Source: Litoreibacter ponti (GTDB lineage: Bacteria; Pseudomonadota; Alphaproteobacteria; Rhodobacterales; Rhodobacteraceae). From it: a stretch of DNA of 64,000 bases. Below, in pieces: positions 18,211-26,589 of the stretch; position 1 is the stretch's first letter; each line of letters starts with the position of its first letter. The stretch lies in assembly GCF_003054285.1 (NCBI RefSeq), contig NZ_QBKS01000001.1, forward strand, positions 744,001-808,000, given 5' to 3'. The notes under the pieces are model-generated. The model was not told the DNA's origin and did no database searches. It worked only from the letters and a program-made list of their open reading frames with translations. A program made the position numbers and the translations under genes.

Positions 18211-19841
18211 GCCCAACGCCCAAAGTCACCGCCCCGCCCCATGGCGTGAAGGTCCGCATGTACCGCCAGGGCCATGGCGATTGCTTCCTGCTCGCCTTCA
18301 AGCGCAGCCGCGGCAAGCGACCCTACTTCGTCCTGATCGATTGCGGTCGCAAGAAAGGCAGCACGCCCAAGGATCTCGAGGACAAGGGCATCGACTTCGC
18401 AGGCGTGCTCGATGCGCTTCACGCCGATTGCGGCGGGGTGCTTGATCTTGTGGTCGTCACCCACGAGCACGAAGATCACGTCTCCGGCTTTCCCAAGCCC
18501 GGCGACGAGGACCACCCGTTCTCCAAATTCACCGTGCACGACCTGTGGCTCGCCTGGACCGAAAACGGTGAAGACGAGACCGCCAACGCGCTGCGCGAGC
18601 AATATGGCGACAAGCTGATCACGCTGGCTCTGGCCCACGAGAAGCTCAAGGCGCTCAAAGGCATCGGCGGGCAGGATGACGGTCTCGCCGACGAGATCGC
18701 CGATTTTCTGGAGACAGAGACCGGTCACACCGATGGCGCCGCCGTACTGCGTGAGGCCGCGCTGGAGCTGGACGTGGCCCCGGGCGATCTGGCGGGTGCA
18801 CCCGAAGAGGTCTTCGCCGCCACCCGCCGCAAGAAGCGCAGCACCCGCATCCGCGGCAAGCGCTACAAGGAACGGCTCGCGGGCCTGCGCGCCATGGCGA
18901 AAGGCAAGATCACCTTCATCGCGCCCGAAGACCCACCGCTGCCACTGCCGAAGGTCAAAGGCGTGCGCATCTACCCGTTCGGCCCGCCCCGCGACGAGGA
19001 ACTTCTGACCTCGCTCGATCCGCGCAAGCGCGAGGAGTTTCACATCGGCCCCTTCGCCATGGGCGCGCCCGGCGCGGGCATGTTCGCAGCTTTTGACGGC
19101 GGTGCCGCCACTGCGACAGCACCCTTCGCGCCCCGCCACATCATCCCCGAGGCCGAGATCAGGCCCGCCATCAAGCCCGACGAGGACCGAGAGCGCGCCT
19201 ACCTCTCGGAGGTCTATCTGCGCGACGAGGATGCCTATCGCCGGATCGATGGTGACTGGATGGGCGATGCGGAGGTGCTCGCCCTGCGGCTGAATTCCGA
19301 GGTCAACAACACCTCGCTAGTGCTCTGCTTCGAGCTTGAGGAAAGCGGGCGCACCCTGCTCTTTACCGGCGACGCGCAGCGCGGCTCCTGGGTGTCATGG
19401 TCTGACCTGTCCTGGCAGGTGGACGGCAATGAGGTCACCGCTCGCGATCTGCTGGGGCGCTGCACCTTCTACAAGGCGGGCCACCACGGCTCGCACAATG
19501 CGACGCTCAACGGCACGGTGGACAGCCCGCACGCCAATCTCAACTGGATGGCGCTCGGGGCCTACGCGCAGGAATTCGTTGCGATGATCCCGTCGAACAA
19601 AAGCTGGGCCTGGGGCAAGCGGCGGCCCTGGCGCCACCCTATGAAGGCGATCGAACAGGCACTGCACGAGAAGGCCAAGTCCCGCGTCATGCTGATCGAG
19701 CCGCATATCCCGGAACGCGATCCGGACTTCGAGGGCGCCGAGTTCGACGCCATGTGGGACGCGTTCCTCGCCGCCACCACACCCGAGGATTTCGCCATCG
19801 AGCATTGGGTGCCGGACACGAAACCGGGGAACTCTACGTGA
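18207..19841 (+). CDS. ComEC/Rec2-like metallo-beta-lactamase-fold hydrolase
   Basis: Encodes 544 aa, starting in a 4-bp ATGA overlap with the metalloprotease gene. The N-terminus MYRQGHGDCFLL...VLIDCG is the usual first strand of ComEC-like MBL proteins. The metal-binding motif is THEHEDH (H86, H88, D90, H91). Later ligand segments are LLFTGDAQRG and YKAGHHGSHNA (H426, H427). An insertion of about 250 residues separates the first motif from the GD motif, which is longer than in soluble family members. Possible roles are nuclease or phosphodiesterase. It ends the hydrolase trio and overlaps the convergent monooxygenase gene by 8 bp. Confidence 0.8.
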   Translation: MSPTPKVTAPPHGVKVRMYRQGHGDCFLLAFKRSRGKRPYFVLIDCGRKKGSTPKDLEDKGIDFAGVLDALHADCGGVLDLVVVTHEHEDHVSGFPKPGDEDHPFSKFTVHDLWLAWTENGEDETANALREQYGDKLITLALAHEKLKALKGIGGQDDGLADEIADFLETETGHTDGAAVLREAALELDVAPGDLAGAPEEVFAATRRKKRSTRIRGKRYKERLAGLRAMAKGKITFIAPEDPPLPLPKVKGVRIYPFGPPRDEELLTSLDPRKREEFHIGPFAMGAPGAGMFAAFDGGAATATAPFAPRHIIPEAEIRPAIKPDEDRERAYLSEVYLRDEDAYRRIDGDWMGDAEVLALRLNSEVNNTSLVLCFELEESGRTLLFTGDAQRGSWVSWSDLSWQVDGNEVTARDLLGRCTFYKAGHHGSHNATLNGTVDSPHANLNWMALGAYAQEFVAMIPSNKSWAWGKRRPWRHPMKAIEQALHEKAKSRVMLIEPHIPERDPDFEGAEFDAMWDAFLAATTPEDFAIEHWVPDTKPGNST

Positions 19842-21042
19842 GGAACACCGGGTAATTATCTGGATTATATTTGTAAATCCAATCCTGCCGCTTATGCGCC
19901 AGACCGGGGGCCAATCCCGCCACAAGCGCCATTGGTGCGTAGGTCGCAAGCTGCCCTGGAAGCGTGTGACGGTGGAACTGGCGCAGGTTGTGAAGACTGC
20001 GCTTTTGCACCTGCGTAACCCGCGGTTTGCGCCTGAGCTCGAAGTCGACCAGCGCCTCCGCGATATCCCCGCCGCCCGACAAGGCATCCGCCAGCACGAC
20101 CGCGTCCTCCAGCGCCTGCACCGCGCCCTGCGCCATGGAGGGCAGCATCGGATGGGCCGCATCGCCCAGAACGCAGACGGGTCCGTCGCTCCACGTGGCC
20201 TGTGGCGGGCGGGAAAACAGCGCCCAGCGAAACAGGCCCGTCGCGGCCTCCAACGTGGCGCGCAGCGACGGGTGCCAGTCTCCGAAATCCCGCAGCGCTT
20301 CCTCGACTGAGCCGGGGATCGACCAGCCCTCTTCCTGCCAGCTGTCCTGCTCCACGATGCCCACGAAATTTACATGCGTGCCGCCTTTGACGCGGGTTGT
20401 GACCGCGTGCTTGCCCCGGCCCGCCCAGATCACCCCGCGCGGCGGCGGAGCGTGTTCGCCCAAGGCATCGGCCGGCACGACACAGCGCCATGCCACGTTG
20501 CCTGTGAAGCGCGCGCGGTCCGCGCCGGACATCTGCGCGCGGATCTCGGAGCGGATGCCATCCGCGCCCACCACCAGATCGCCAAACATCCGCTCGCTGC
20601 GTTCCAGATAGACCGACGCGCCCCCGCGCTCGCGCACGTAGCCGGTCACTTTCGCATGGGTTTGCAGCCGCGCGGTCGGCTCGGCCCGAAGCGCCAGCGC
20701 CAGCGCATCATGCAGGTCCGCGCGGTGAATTTGTACAAACCGGTTGCCCCACCGCACCTGCGCCGTGTTCTTCATATCCAACCGGAACACCCGCCGCCCG
20801 GACCGCCCCATGCGCAGCTCGATCGCGTCGGGCTCAAACAGCGTCTCCTCGATCAGCGGGGTGACGCCAAGCGCGTCGAGCACATGCATTCCGTTGGGGC
20901 TGATCTGCACGCCCGCGCCGACTTCTTTCAGCTCGGGCGCCTGTTCCAGCACCTCGACCTCCCACCCGGTCTTGGCCAGCGCAAGACCCGTGGCGAGCCC
21001 GCCGATACCGCCCCCCGCAATGACCGCGCGCCGTGTCGTCAT
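19834..21042 (-). CDS. FAD-dependent monooxygenase, salicylate/3-hydroxybenzoate hydroxylase type
   Basis: Encodes 402 aa. It has the Rossmann GxGxxG at the N-terminus (IAGGGIGGLATGLALAK), the DG motif (VVGADGIRSEIRAQM) and the second FAD motif (VCVLGDAAHPMLPSMAQG). These define class A flavoprotein aromatic hydroxylases, which use NAD(P)H and O2 to hydroxylate an aromatic or related ring. The ATG overlaps the stop of the upstream SDR gene by 4 bp, so the two form an operon. Substrate cannot be read from sequence. The 3' end overlaps the convergent MBL gene by 8 bp, leaving no room for a terminator. Confidence 0.85.
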   Translation of the reverse strand: MTTRRAVIAGGGIGGLATGLALAKTGWEVEVLEQAPELKEVGAGVQISPNGMHVLDALGVTPLIEETLFEPDAIELRMGRSGRRVFRLDMKNTAQVRWGNRFVQIHRADLHDALALALRAEPTARLQTHAKVTGYVRERGGASVYLERSERMFGDLVVGADGIRSEIRAQMSGADRARFTGNVAWRCVVPADALGEHAPPPRGVIWAGRGKHAVTTRVKGGTHVNFVGIVEQDSWQEEGWSIPGSVEEALRDFGDWHPSLRATLEAATGLFRWALFSRPPQATWSDGPVCVLGDAAHPMLPSMAQGAVQALEDAVVLADALSGGGDIAEALVDFELRRKPRVTQVQKRSLHNLRQFHRHTLPGQLATYAPMALVAGLAPGLAHKRQDWIYKYNPDNYPVFLT

Positions 21043-21800
21043 GGCATACGAATGCCCCCGTCCAGCCGGACGGTGGAGCCGTTAAGATACGGGGATTCAA
21101 TGATAAACCGCACCAACTTGCCAAATTCCTCCGGCTTTCCAAGCCGTTTCGGAAACAGCGGCTGGCTTGCCAATGCCTCTTGCGCGGCCTCGGGCAGCCC
21201 TTCCAGCATCGGGGTCAAAAACAGCCCCGGCGCGATGGCCATGGTGCGCACGCCGATCCCCGCCAGATCGCGGGCCATGGGCAGCGTCATGCCCACGATG
21301 CCGCCCTTGGACGCCGCGTAGGCGGGCTGGCCTTTCTGGCCGTCGAACGCCGCGACGGAGGCCGTGTTGATCAGCACACCGCGCTCGCCATCGGCGTTCG
21401 GGTCGTTGTCCTGCATCGCCTCCGCGGCCAGACGGCACACGTTGAAACTGCCCACAAGATTGATGTCGATGGAGCGCTGAAAATCCGCCAACGGATGCGC
21501 CCCGTCGCGCCCCACGGTCTTGGCGGCGATGGCGATCCCCGCGCAATTGACCGCCCCCGTGATCCGCCCGAATTCCGACAGCGCCCAGTCCCGCGCGGTC
21601 TCGACAGAGCTTTCCGACGTCACATCCGTCTGCGCAAACCGCGCGCCCTCGCCCAGCTCGGACGCCAAAGTAGCTCCGCGCTCCGCGTCGCGGTCCAGCA
21701 ACACGACCTTGCCGCCGCCCGCCACGATCACCCGCGCGCTCGCAGCCCCAAGGCCCGAAGCCCCGCCAGAGATCAGCGCAACCGTTTGAGAGATATCCAT
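21039..21800 (-). CDS. SDR-family dehydrogenase, 3-hydroxyacyl-CoA dehydrogenase type 2-like
   Basis: Encodes 253 aa, typical of classical short-chain dehydrogenases. The cofactor loop is ALISGGASGLGAASAR, with an Asp (LLDRD) after the second strand that favours NAD. The catalytic set is the Ser in INTASVAAFDG and YAASKGG (Y-x3-K). The overall pattern resembles HSD10-type 3-hydroxy-2-methylacyl-CoA dehydrogenases used in branched-chain amino acid or fatty acid breakdown. It is the first gene of a two-gene operon with the FAD monooxygenase and is transcribed divergently from the YcaQ-like gene. Confidence 0.85.
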   Translation of the reverse strand: MDISQTVALISGGASGLGAASARVIVAGGGKVVLLDRDAERGATLASELGEGARFAQTDVTSESSVETARDWALSEFGRITGAVNCAGIAIAAKTVGRDGAHPLADFQRSIDINLVGSFNVCRLAAEAMQDNDPNADGERGVLINTASVAAFDGQKGQPAYAASKGGIVGMTLPMARDLAGIGVRTMAIAPGLFLTPMLEGLPEAAQEALASQPLFPKRLGKPEEFGKLVRFIIESPYLNGSTVRLDGGIRMP

Positions 21801-21833
21801 GCTCGACCCTCACGTATTTTTTCCGGCAGAGTA

Positions 21834-21888
21834 GCAGGTTCCGGCTGGCGCGAAAGAGCCTAGCCGCGCCATAGTGGCGGAACCCTGC
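21834..21888. repeat. Imperfect inverted repeat between divergent genes
   Basis: GCAGGTTCCGGCTGGCGCG (21834-21852) faces CGCGCC...CGGAACCCTGC (21865-21888). The outer arms (GCAGG-TTCCG/CGGAA-CCCTGC) and inner arms (GGCGCG/CGCGCC) both pair with small bulges. It sits in the 104-bp space between the SDR (-) and YcaQ-like (+) genes and could be an operator or a leader hairpin. No regulator gene is adjacent. Confidence 0.4.
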
Positions 21889-21904
21889 CTGAGACGAGAC
21901 GCGC

Positions 21905-23095
21905 ATGACCCTTCCCACTATTCCACTGGCCACCGTGCGCCATCACCATCTGGCCAAACACCGTCTGTGCGAGCCCCCCACCGGCCCCGGCAAGGGTGCG
22001 GACCTTGATCAGATGCTCGAGGATCTGACCTTCGTGCAGCTCGACAGCATCAACACCGTCGCCCGCGCCCATCACATGATCCTGCACGCGCGGCGCGGCA
22101 ATTACCGCCCGCGCGCTTTGGATCGCCTTATGGCCGAGCGCCGCGTGTTCGAGCATTGGACCCACGATGCCTCTGCCATTCACATCGACAATTTCGCCCA
22201 TTGGCGGCTGAAGATGGCCCGCGACGCCGAGACCTTGCGCGGTCGCTGGAAGGAATGGCGGCGCGCAGGCTTTGAAGAGAAGTTCGACGAGATACTGAAG
22301 CGCATCTCCGATCACGGCCCCTGCTGCTCGTCCGATGTGGGGGAGAACGAGCAGAAGGGCTCTGGCGGCTGGTGGGATTGGCACCCATCGAAGACTGCCC
22401 TGGAATATTTGTGGCGCTCGGGCGAGCTGTCGGTGACGCGGCGCGAGGGGTTTCGCAAGTTCTATGACCTGACCGAAAACGTCATCCCGCCTGAACATCT
22501 CAACCAGCGCTACCTGCCTGAGGAGACGATCCAGACCGCCTGCTCCACCGCGTTGGACGCCTTGAGCTTTGCCACGTCCGGCGAGCTGGCCGCGTTCTGG
22601 GACATCATCACGCCGCAAGAAGCCAAGGATTGGTGCGCCGAACAGCTGGCCAAAGGCGACCTGATCGAGGTGATGCTGGAGACCGCCCAAGGCAAGCCGC
22701 GCCGATCCTTCGCACGGCCCAATGTGCTCGACACACCGCTGATGGAACCCACAAAGCGCATCCGCATCCTGTCGCCTTTTGACCCTGCGTTGCGCGACCG
22801 CAAGCGGACCGAGCGGCTCTTTGGCTTTCACTACCGGATCGAGGTTTTCGTGCCCGAGGCCAAGCGCAGATACGGCTACTACGTCTTCCCCGTGCTCGAA
22901 GGGGACCGCATCATCGGGCGCATCGACATGAAGGCCGAGCGCGCGCGCGACACGATGGCGGTGCGCGCCTTCTGGCCCGAGACCGGCGTGCGCATGGGCT
23001 CCGGACGGGTCAGGTCGCTGCAGATCGCGATCGAGCGCAGCGCCAAGCTTGCAGAGGTGTCAGAGCTGGAGTTCGCCCCAGACTGGCTGCGGTGA
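21905..23095 (+). CDS. YcaQ-type DNA glycosylase (HTH_42 winged-helix family)
   Basis: Encodes 396 aa, about the length of E. coli YcaQ. The catalytic region reads FVQLDSINTVARAHHMILHARRGNY. The Q-L-D triad corresponds to the QxD motif of YcaQ-like glycosylases, which differs from the QxQ of AlkZ. These HTH_42 proteins excise bulky or crosslinked N7-alkylguanines and unhook interstrand crosslinks. The C-terminus (ERLFGFHYRIEVFVPEAKRRYGYYVFPVLEGDRIIGRIDMKA, seen in pieces) matches the conserved beta-barrel end of the family. It is a single gene divergent from the SDR operon. Confidence 0.88.
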   Translation: MTLPTIPLATVRHHHLAKHRLCEPPTGPGKGADLDQMLEDLTFVQLDSINTVARAHHMILHARRGNYRPRALDRLMAERRVFEHWTHDASAIHIDNFAHWRLKMARDAETLRGRWKEWRRAGFEEKFDEILKRISDHGPCCSSDVGENEQKGSGGWWDWHPSKTALEYLWRSGELSVTRREGFRKFYDLTENVIPPEHLNQRYLPEETIQTACSTALDALSFATSGELAAFWDIITPQEAKDWCAEQLAKGDLIEVMLETAQGKPRRSFARPNVLDTPLMEPTKRIRILSPFDPALRDRKRTERLFGFHYRIEVFVPEAKRRYGYYVFPVLEGDRIIGRIDMKAERARDTMAVRAFWPETGVRMGSGRVRSLQIAIERSAKLAEVSELEFAPDWLR

Positions 23096-23103
23096 CGGTG
23101 CGC

Positions 23104-23117
23104 TGAATACGTATTCA
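23104..23117. promoter_or_regulatory. Perfect 14-bp palindrome upstream of bicupin gene
   Basis: TGAATACGTATTCA is a perfect palindrome starting 8 bases after the end of the YcaQ-like gene and 64 bases before the bicupin start. It looks like a dimeric repressor site, and would suit control of the bicupin-OtnC-OtnI genes. No binding protein is encoded nearby. Confidence 0.4.
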
Positions 23118-23180
23118 CATTTTCCTTGAAAAGGCCCTACCCCATGGTAGGCTCGCGCCGACTTCACACCGGAGAGCCCC

Positions 23181-24146
23181 ATGACACCGCAAGAGATGGA
23201 CGCCCGCATCGTCCGCTACGGCGACCTGAAACCCTGCAAGACAGCTTTCATCGACGCGCACACGCCGGGCTCGGACCAGAAGGAAAACTTCACCATCATC
23301 GGCGGCGGCGTCTCTGAGTCCCCCGACCAGCACGTCCATATCCGCGACACGCCCGGCTTCAACATCGGGGCTGCGGGCCAGCCACCGAAATGCCGCAACT
23401 CGCTGCATTCCCACCGCACGGCGGAGGTGTTCTTCGTGCTCAAGGGCCGCTGGCGCTTCTTCTGGGGCCGTTGGGGCAACGCGGGCGAGGTCGTTCTGGA
23501 AGAAGGCGATATCATCAATATCCCCACGGGCATCTTCCGGGGGTTTGAGAATATCGGCACCGACTACGGGATGATCATGGCGATCCTCGGCGGCGACGAC
23601 GCGGGCGGCGGCGTGATCTGGGCGCCCCAGGTGATCGAAGATGCCAGCGGTCATGGGTTGGTGCTGGGCGAGAACGGCAAGCTCTACGACACCAAGAAAG
23701 GCGAAAGCCTGCCCGATGGGATCAAGCCGATGTCGGTGCTGACCGACGATGAGCTGAAGGCCTATCCGGAGCCTACCACGCAGGAGGTCGTGCCACATTA
23801 CGTGGCCCGCTACTGGGACATGATGGCGCTGGCCGACCGCCAGCCCGCGCGCGTAATTGGCGACGGCGCGATGCTGCATGACAAGCCCGGCTTCGAGGTG
23901 GAGCTGCTGACCCGCGGCTCGATCCCCGCCGAGAAATACACCACGGACACACACGAAATCCTGATGCCCATGCGCGGCCATTGGCGGCTCGACTATGACG
24001 GCGGCTCGGCCGTGCTGAACCCCGGCGACACCTGCGCCGTGCCTCCCGGCGTGGCCCGCAGCGTGCAGCCGTCAATGACAGGCGAGGCCTCGCTTTACCG
24101 CGTGCGCAGCACCGATGATCCGGCAGGCCCAACCGTAAAGGCTTGA
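23181..24146 (+). CDS. Two-domain cupin protein
   Basis: Encodes 321 aa with two cupin folds. The first (residues about 50-150) has metal ligands in SLHSHRTAEVFFVLKGRW (H76, H78, E82) and the closing motif GDIINIPTGIFRGFEN. The second (about 225-315) has GDTCAVPPGVARSVQP but lacks the H-x-H pair, so only the first domain is likely to bind metal. Such bicupins include dioxygenases and sugar-acid isomerases. It precedes OtnC and OtnI by 31 bp and may act in the same sugar-acid pathway, which is inference from position. Confidence 0.75.
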   Translation: MTPQEMDARIVRYGDLKPCKTAFIDAHTPGSDQKENFTIIGGGVSESPDQHVHIRDTPGFNIGAAGQPPKCRNSLHSHRTAEVFFVLKGRWRFFWGRWGNAGEVVLEEGDIINIPTGIFRGFENIGTDYGMIMAILGGDDAGGGVIWAPQVIEDASGHGLVLGENGKLYDTKKGESLPDGIKPMSVLTDDELKAYPEPTTQEVVPHYVARYWDMMALADRQPARVIGDGAMLHDKPGFEVELLTRGSIPAEKYTTDTHEILMPMRGHWRLDYDGGSAVLNPGDTCAVPPGVARSVQPSMTGEASLYRVRSTDDPAGPTVKA

Positions 24147-24177
24147 TCGCGCGCCGCTTTCCGGGCCATGAAGGCCC

Positions 24178-24822
24178 ATGACCGAAACCCAGCTGCGCGA
24201 GCAGATCTGCCTGCTTGCCAAATCCATGTTCGATCGGGGCCTCACTGGCGGCTCCACCGGCAACATCTCGGCGCGCACGCCGGATGGGGGCCTGTTGGTC
24301 TCGCCTACCGGGACAAGCTTCGGGCGGCTCGACCCGGGGCGGCTTTCGCGCTTTGATGCGCAGGGCACACTGATCTCGGGCGACAAACCCACAAAGGAGA
24401 TGCCACTCCACAGCGCCTTTTACGACACACGCAGCAGCGCGGGCGCGGTGGTGCATCTGCATTCGTGCCATTCCGTCGCGTGGTCGATGATGCCCGATGT
24501 CGACCCCGATAACTTCCTGCCCCCGCTCACGCCCTATGCGATCATGAAGCTCGGCAAGGTCCAGCTGCTGCCCTTCTTCCTGCCTGGCGACCCGGCCATG
24601 GGCGACGCCGTGCGCGGGTTGGCGGGCAAGCGCTCCGCGGTCATGCTGGCCAATCACGGCCCTGTCGTTGCCGGAAAGGATGTCGAGGCCGCGTGCAACG
24701 CCATTGAAGAGCTCGAAGACACCGCCCGGCTGGCCATCCTGATGCGCGGGTTTGAGGCACGCGCGCTCACGCCCGAGCAGGTGCAAAACCTCGTCACCAA
24801 ATTCGATGTGGAGTGGGACTAG
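24178..24822 (+). CDS. otnC: Class II aldolase/adducin family, probable 3-oxo-tetronate 4-phosphate decarboxylase
   Basis: Encodes 214 aa. Zinc ligands are visible at HLHS (H93, H95) and ANHGPVV (H160), with the STGNISAR loop (residues about 24-31) and the LVSPTGTSFG phosphate-binding strand. OtnC decarboxylates 3-dehydrotetronate 4-phosphate to dihydroxyacetone phosphate in L-threonate or D-erythronate breakdown. The call rests on the similarity of STGN, PTGTS and MLANHG motifs and on the adjacent OtnI gene. A related function such as ribulose- or fuculose-phosphate aldolase is less likely. No OtnK kinase or dehydrogenase is in the window. Confidence 0.78.
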   Translation: MTETQLREQICLLAKSMFDRGLTGGSTGNISARTPDGGLLVSPTGTSFGRLDPGRLSRFDAQGTLISGDKPTKEMPLHSAFYDTRSSAGAVVHLHSCHSVAWSMMPDVDPDNFLPPLTPYAIMKLGKVQLLPFFLPGDPAMGDAVRGLAGKRSAVMLANHGPVVAGKDVEAACNAIEELEDTARLAILMRGFEARALTPEQVQNLVTKFDVEWD

Positions 24823-24824
24823 AC

Positions 24825-25589
24825 ATGCAATTCTCGGCCAATCTGGGCTTCCTCTGGAACGACCAGCCCCTCCCTGACGCCATCCACAAGGCCAAGGCCG
24901 CAGGCTTCGCCGGGGTTGAGCTGCACTGGCCCTATGCCACGCCCGCAACGGATGTCGCCGACGCGTTGCGCGATACCGGCCTGCCCTGTCTGGGCCTTAA
25001 CACCCAACGCGGCGATGTGGCCGCGGGCGACAATGGCTGCACCGCGATCCCGGGCCGCGAAGCGGAGGCGCGCGACTATATCGACGAGGCCCTCGCCTAT
25101 GCCGACGCCATCGGCGCGGGCGCGGTCCACGTCATGGCGGGTTTCACCGACAAGGGCGAAGCCGCCCAAGCGACCTTCACCGACAACCTGACCTATGCCT
25201 GCGCCGAGGCGGCCAAGCGCGGCAAGACTATTCTCATCGAGCCGCTCAACGCCTACGATGCGCCGGGCTATCACCACGGAACGCTTAATGAAGCGCTGGC
25301 CGCGCGCGAAAAAGTTGCGGCTGACAATCTGAAAATCATGTTCGATTGCTACCACTTGCAGATCATGGGCGGCGACCTTTTACGCAATATCAAGGTTAAC
25401 CTCGACGCCATCGGCCACATCCAATTCGCCGCCGTGCCCGACCGGGGCGAACCCGATCAGGGCGAGGTCGACTACCAATGGCTGCTGCACGAGATCGAGG
25501 CGCTCGGCTGGCAGACGCCCTTTGGCGCGGAATACAAAGCGCGCAGCACGACCGATGCCGGGATCGGCTGGCTCGACGCCTACCGTTAA
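24825..25589 (+). CDS. otnI: Hydroxypyruvate isomerase-family protein, probable 2-oxo-tetronate isomerase
   Basis: Encodes 254 aa from ATG 24825, 2 bp after the otnC stop, with a GGAG 12 bases upstream. A GTG at 24813 is a weaker start. It is a TIM barrel of the AP-endonuclease-2/Hyi type: MQFSANLGFLWND at the start, then AVHVMAG, ILIEPLNAYDAPGYHH with a catalytic Glu, and MFDCYHLQIM. Hyi/OtnI enzymes interconvert 2-oxo- and 3-oxo-tetronates (or hydroxypyruvate and tartronate semialdehyde). Coupling to otnC favours the tetronate role. Confidence 0.82.
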   Translation: MQFSANLGFLWNDQPLPDAIHKAKAAGFAGVELHWPYATPATDVADALRDTGLPCLGLNTQRGDVAAGDNGCTAIPGREAEARDYIDEALAYADAIGAGAVHVMAGFTDKGEAAQATFTDNLTYACAEAAKRGKTILIEPLNAYDAPGYHHGTLNEALAAREKVAADNLKIMFDCYHLQIMGGDLLRNIKVNLDAIGHIQFAAVPDRGEPDQGEVDYQWLLHEIEALGWQTPFGAEYKARSTTDAGIGWLDAYR

Positions 25590-25629
25590 CCCGTTTGCCA
25601 TTTCCGCGCCGCTGCGCTAATCCAAGGAG

Positions 25630-25712
25630 ATCCGTCGGGGTGCCCTTAGGGGCTGAGAGGCAGAAATGCCGACCCGCCGAACCTGATCCGGGCAATGCCG
25701 GCGTAGGGAACG
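25630..25712 (+). promoter_or_regulatory. TPP riboswitch (THI box)
   Basis: All THI-box signature pieces are present in order: CGGGGTGCCC, GGCTGAGA (CTGAGA at 25653-25658), ACCCGCCGAACCTGATCCGG and the closing GTAGGGAA (25702-25709). The element sits between otnI and thiD. Downstream, GCCTCC (25736-25741) can pair with GGAGGC (25767-25772), which contains the thiD ribosome site, so translation is probably shut off when TPP binds. Confidence 0.95.
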
Positions 25713-25779
25713 GGTACCACCGCCAACAGGCGCCCGCCTCCCGAAAACCGCGCAGACGCCCTCTTTGGAGGCTTGAGAG

Positions 25780-26589
25780 ATGCGCGCGACCCCGCCAATT
25801 GCCCTGACCATCGCAGGCTCCGACAGCGGTGGCGGTGCTGGGATTCAGGCGGACCTCAAGGCCTTCTCCGCCCTTGGCACCTATGGCGCCAGCGTGATCA
25901 CGGCCGTCACCGCGCAGAACACCACCGCAGTGACCGCCGTCCACGAAATCCCCGCCGATGTGGTCGCGGCCCAGATCAAGGCGGTGCTTTCGGATCTGGA
26001 TGTACGCGCCATCAAGATCGGCATGCTGTTCTCCCCCGCAATCATCGACGCGGTGGCCCGTGAATTGGAAAGCTTCGACGGTCACATCGTGCTGGACCCG
26101 GTGATGATCGCCAAATCCGGCGACGCGCTGCTTCAAGACGCGGCCATCACGGCGATGATCGACCAGATGCTGCCCCGCGCGACCCTGCTGACCCCGAACC
26201 TGCCCGAAGCCGCCCGCCTACTGGGCGCGACCGAGGGCGAAGAAATTGAAGCGCAGGCGCACGCCCTACTGGCCAAGGGTCCGCAGGCGGTCCTGATGAA
26301 GGGCGGGCATGGCACAGGCGAGACTTGCACCGACCTTCTGGTCACCCCCGACCTGCCGCCCCTGCGCCTCGACGCGCCGCGGATCGACACGCGCAACACC
26401 CACGGCACGGGATGCACCTACTCCGCCTCCATCGCCGCGTTCCTCGCGCTCGGCCACACCATGCCGGACGCCGTGACAGCAGCCCATGCCTACCTGCACG
26501 AGGCCATCAAACGCTCCGACGAGTTGCAGATCGGCGCGGGCCACGGTCCGGTCCACCACTTCCACAGCCTGTGGGACGCCCATGCCTGA
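25780..26589 (+). CDS. thiD: Hydroxymethylpyrimidine/phosphomethylpyrimidine kinase
   Basis: Encodes 269 aa. The N-terminal TIAGSDSGGGAGIQADLKAF and the C-terminal NTHGTGCTYSASIAA anion-hole motif are diagnostic of ThiD in the ribokinase superfamily. It phosphorylates HMP to HMP-P and then HMP-PP, the pyrimidine half of thiamine. It is the first gene after the TPP riboswitch, with GGAG 10 bases before the ATG. It overlaps thiO by 8 bp. Confidence 0.96.
   Translation: MRATPPIALTIAGSDSGGGAGIQADLKAFSALGTYGASVITAVTAQNTTAVTAVHEIPADVVAAQIKAVLSDLDVRAIKIGMLFSPAIIDAVARELESFDGHIVLDPVMIAKSGDALLQDAAITAMIDQMLPRATLLTPNLPEAARLLGATEGEEIEAQAHALLAKGPQAVLMKGGHGTGETCTDLLVTPDLPPLRLDAPRIDTRNTHGTGCTYSASIAAFLALGHTMPDAVTAAHAYLHEAIKRSDELQIGAGHGPVHHFHSLWDAHA

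Noticed and set aside
15901..18216. A 771-codon open frame on the minus strand opposite the metalloprotease gene
   Set aside because: Codon third-position GC makes the opposite frame stop-free; the plus-strand gene has a zinc-binding motif and coupled neighbours, while the minus frame has no recognisable domain or ribosome site.
1..19841. Prophage
   Set aside because: No capsid, terminase, portal, integrase, holin or repressor genes in the visible part, and DUF4157/DUF6519/patatin content favours eCIS. Upstream sequence is needed to be certain.
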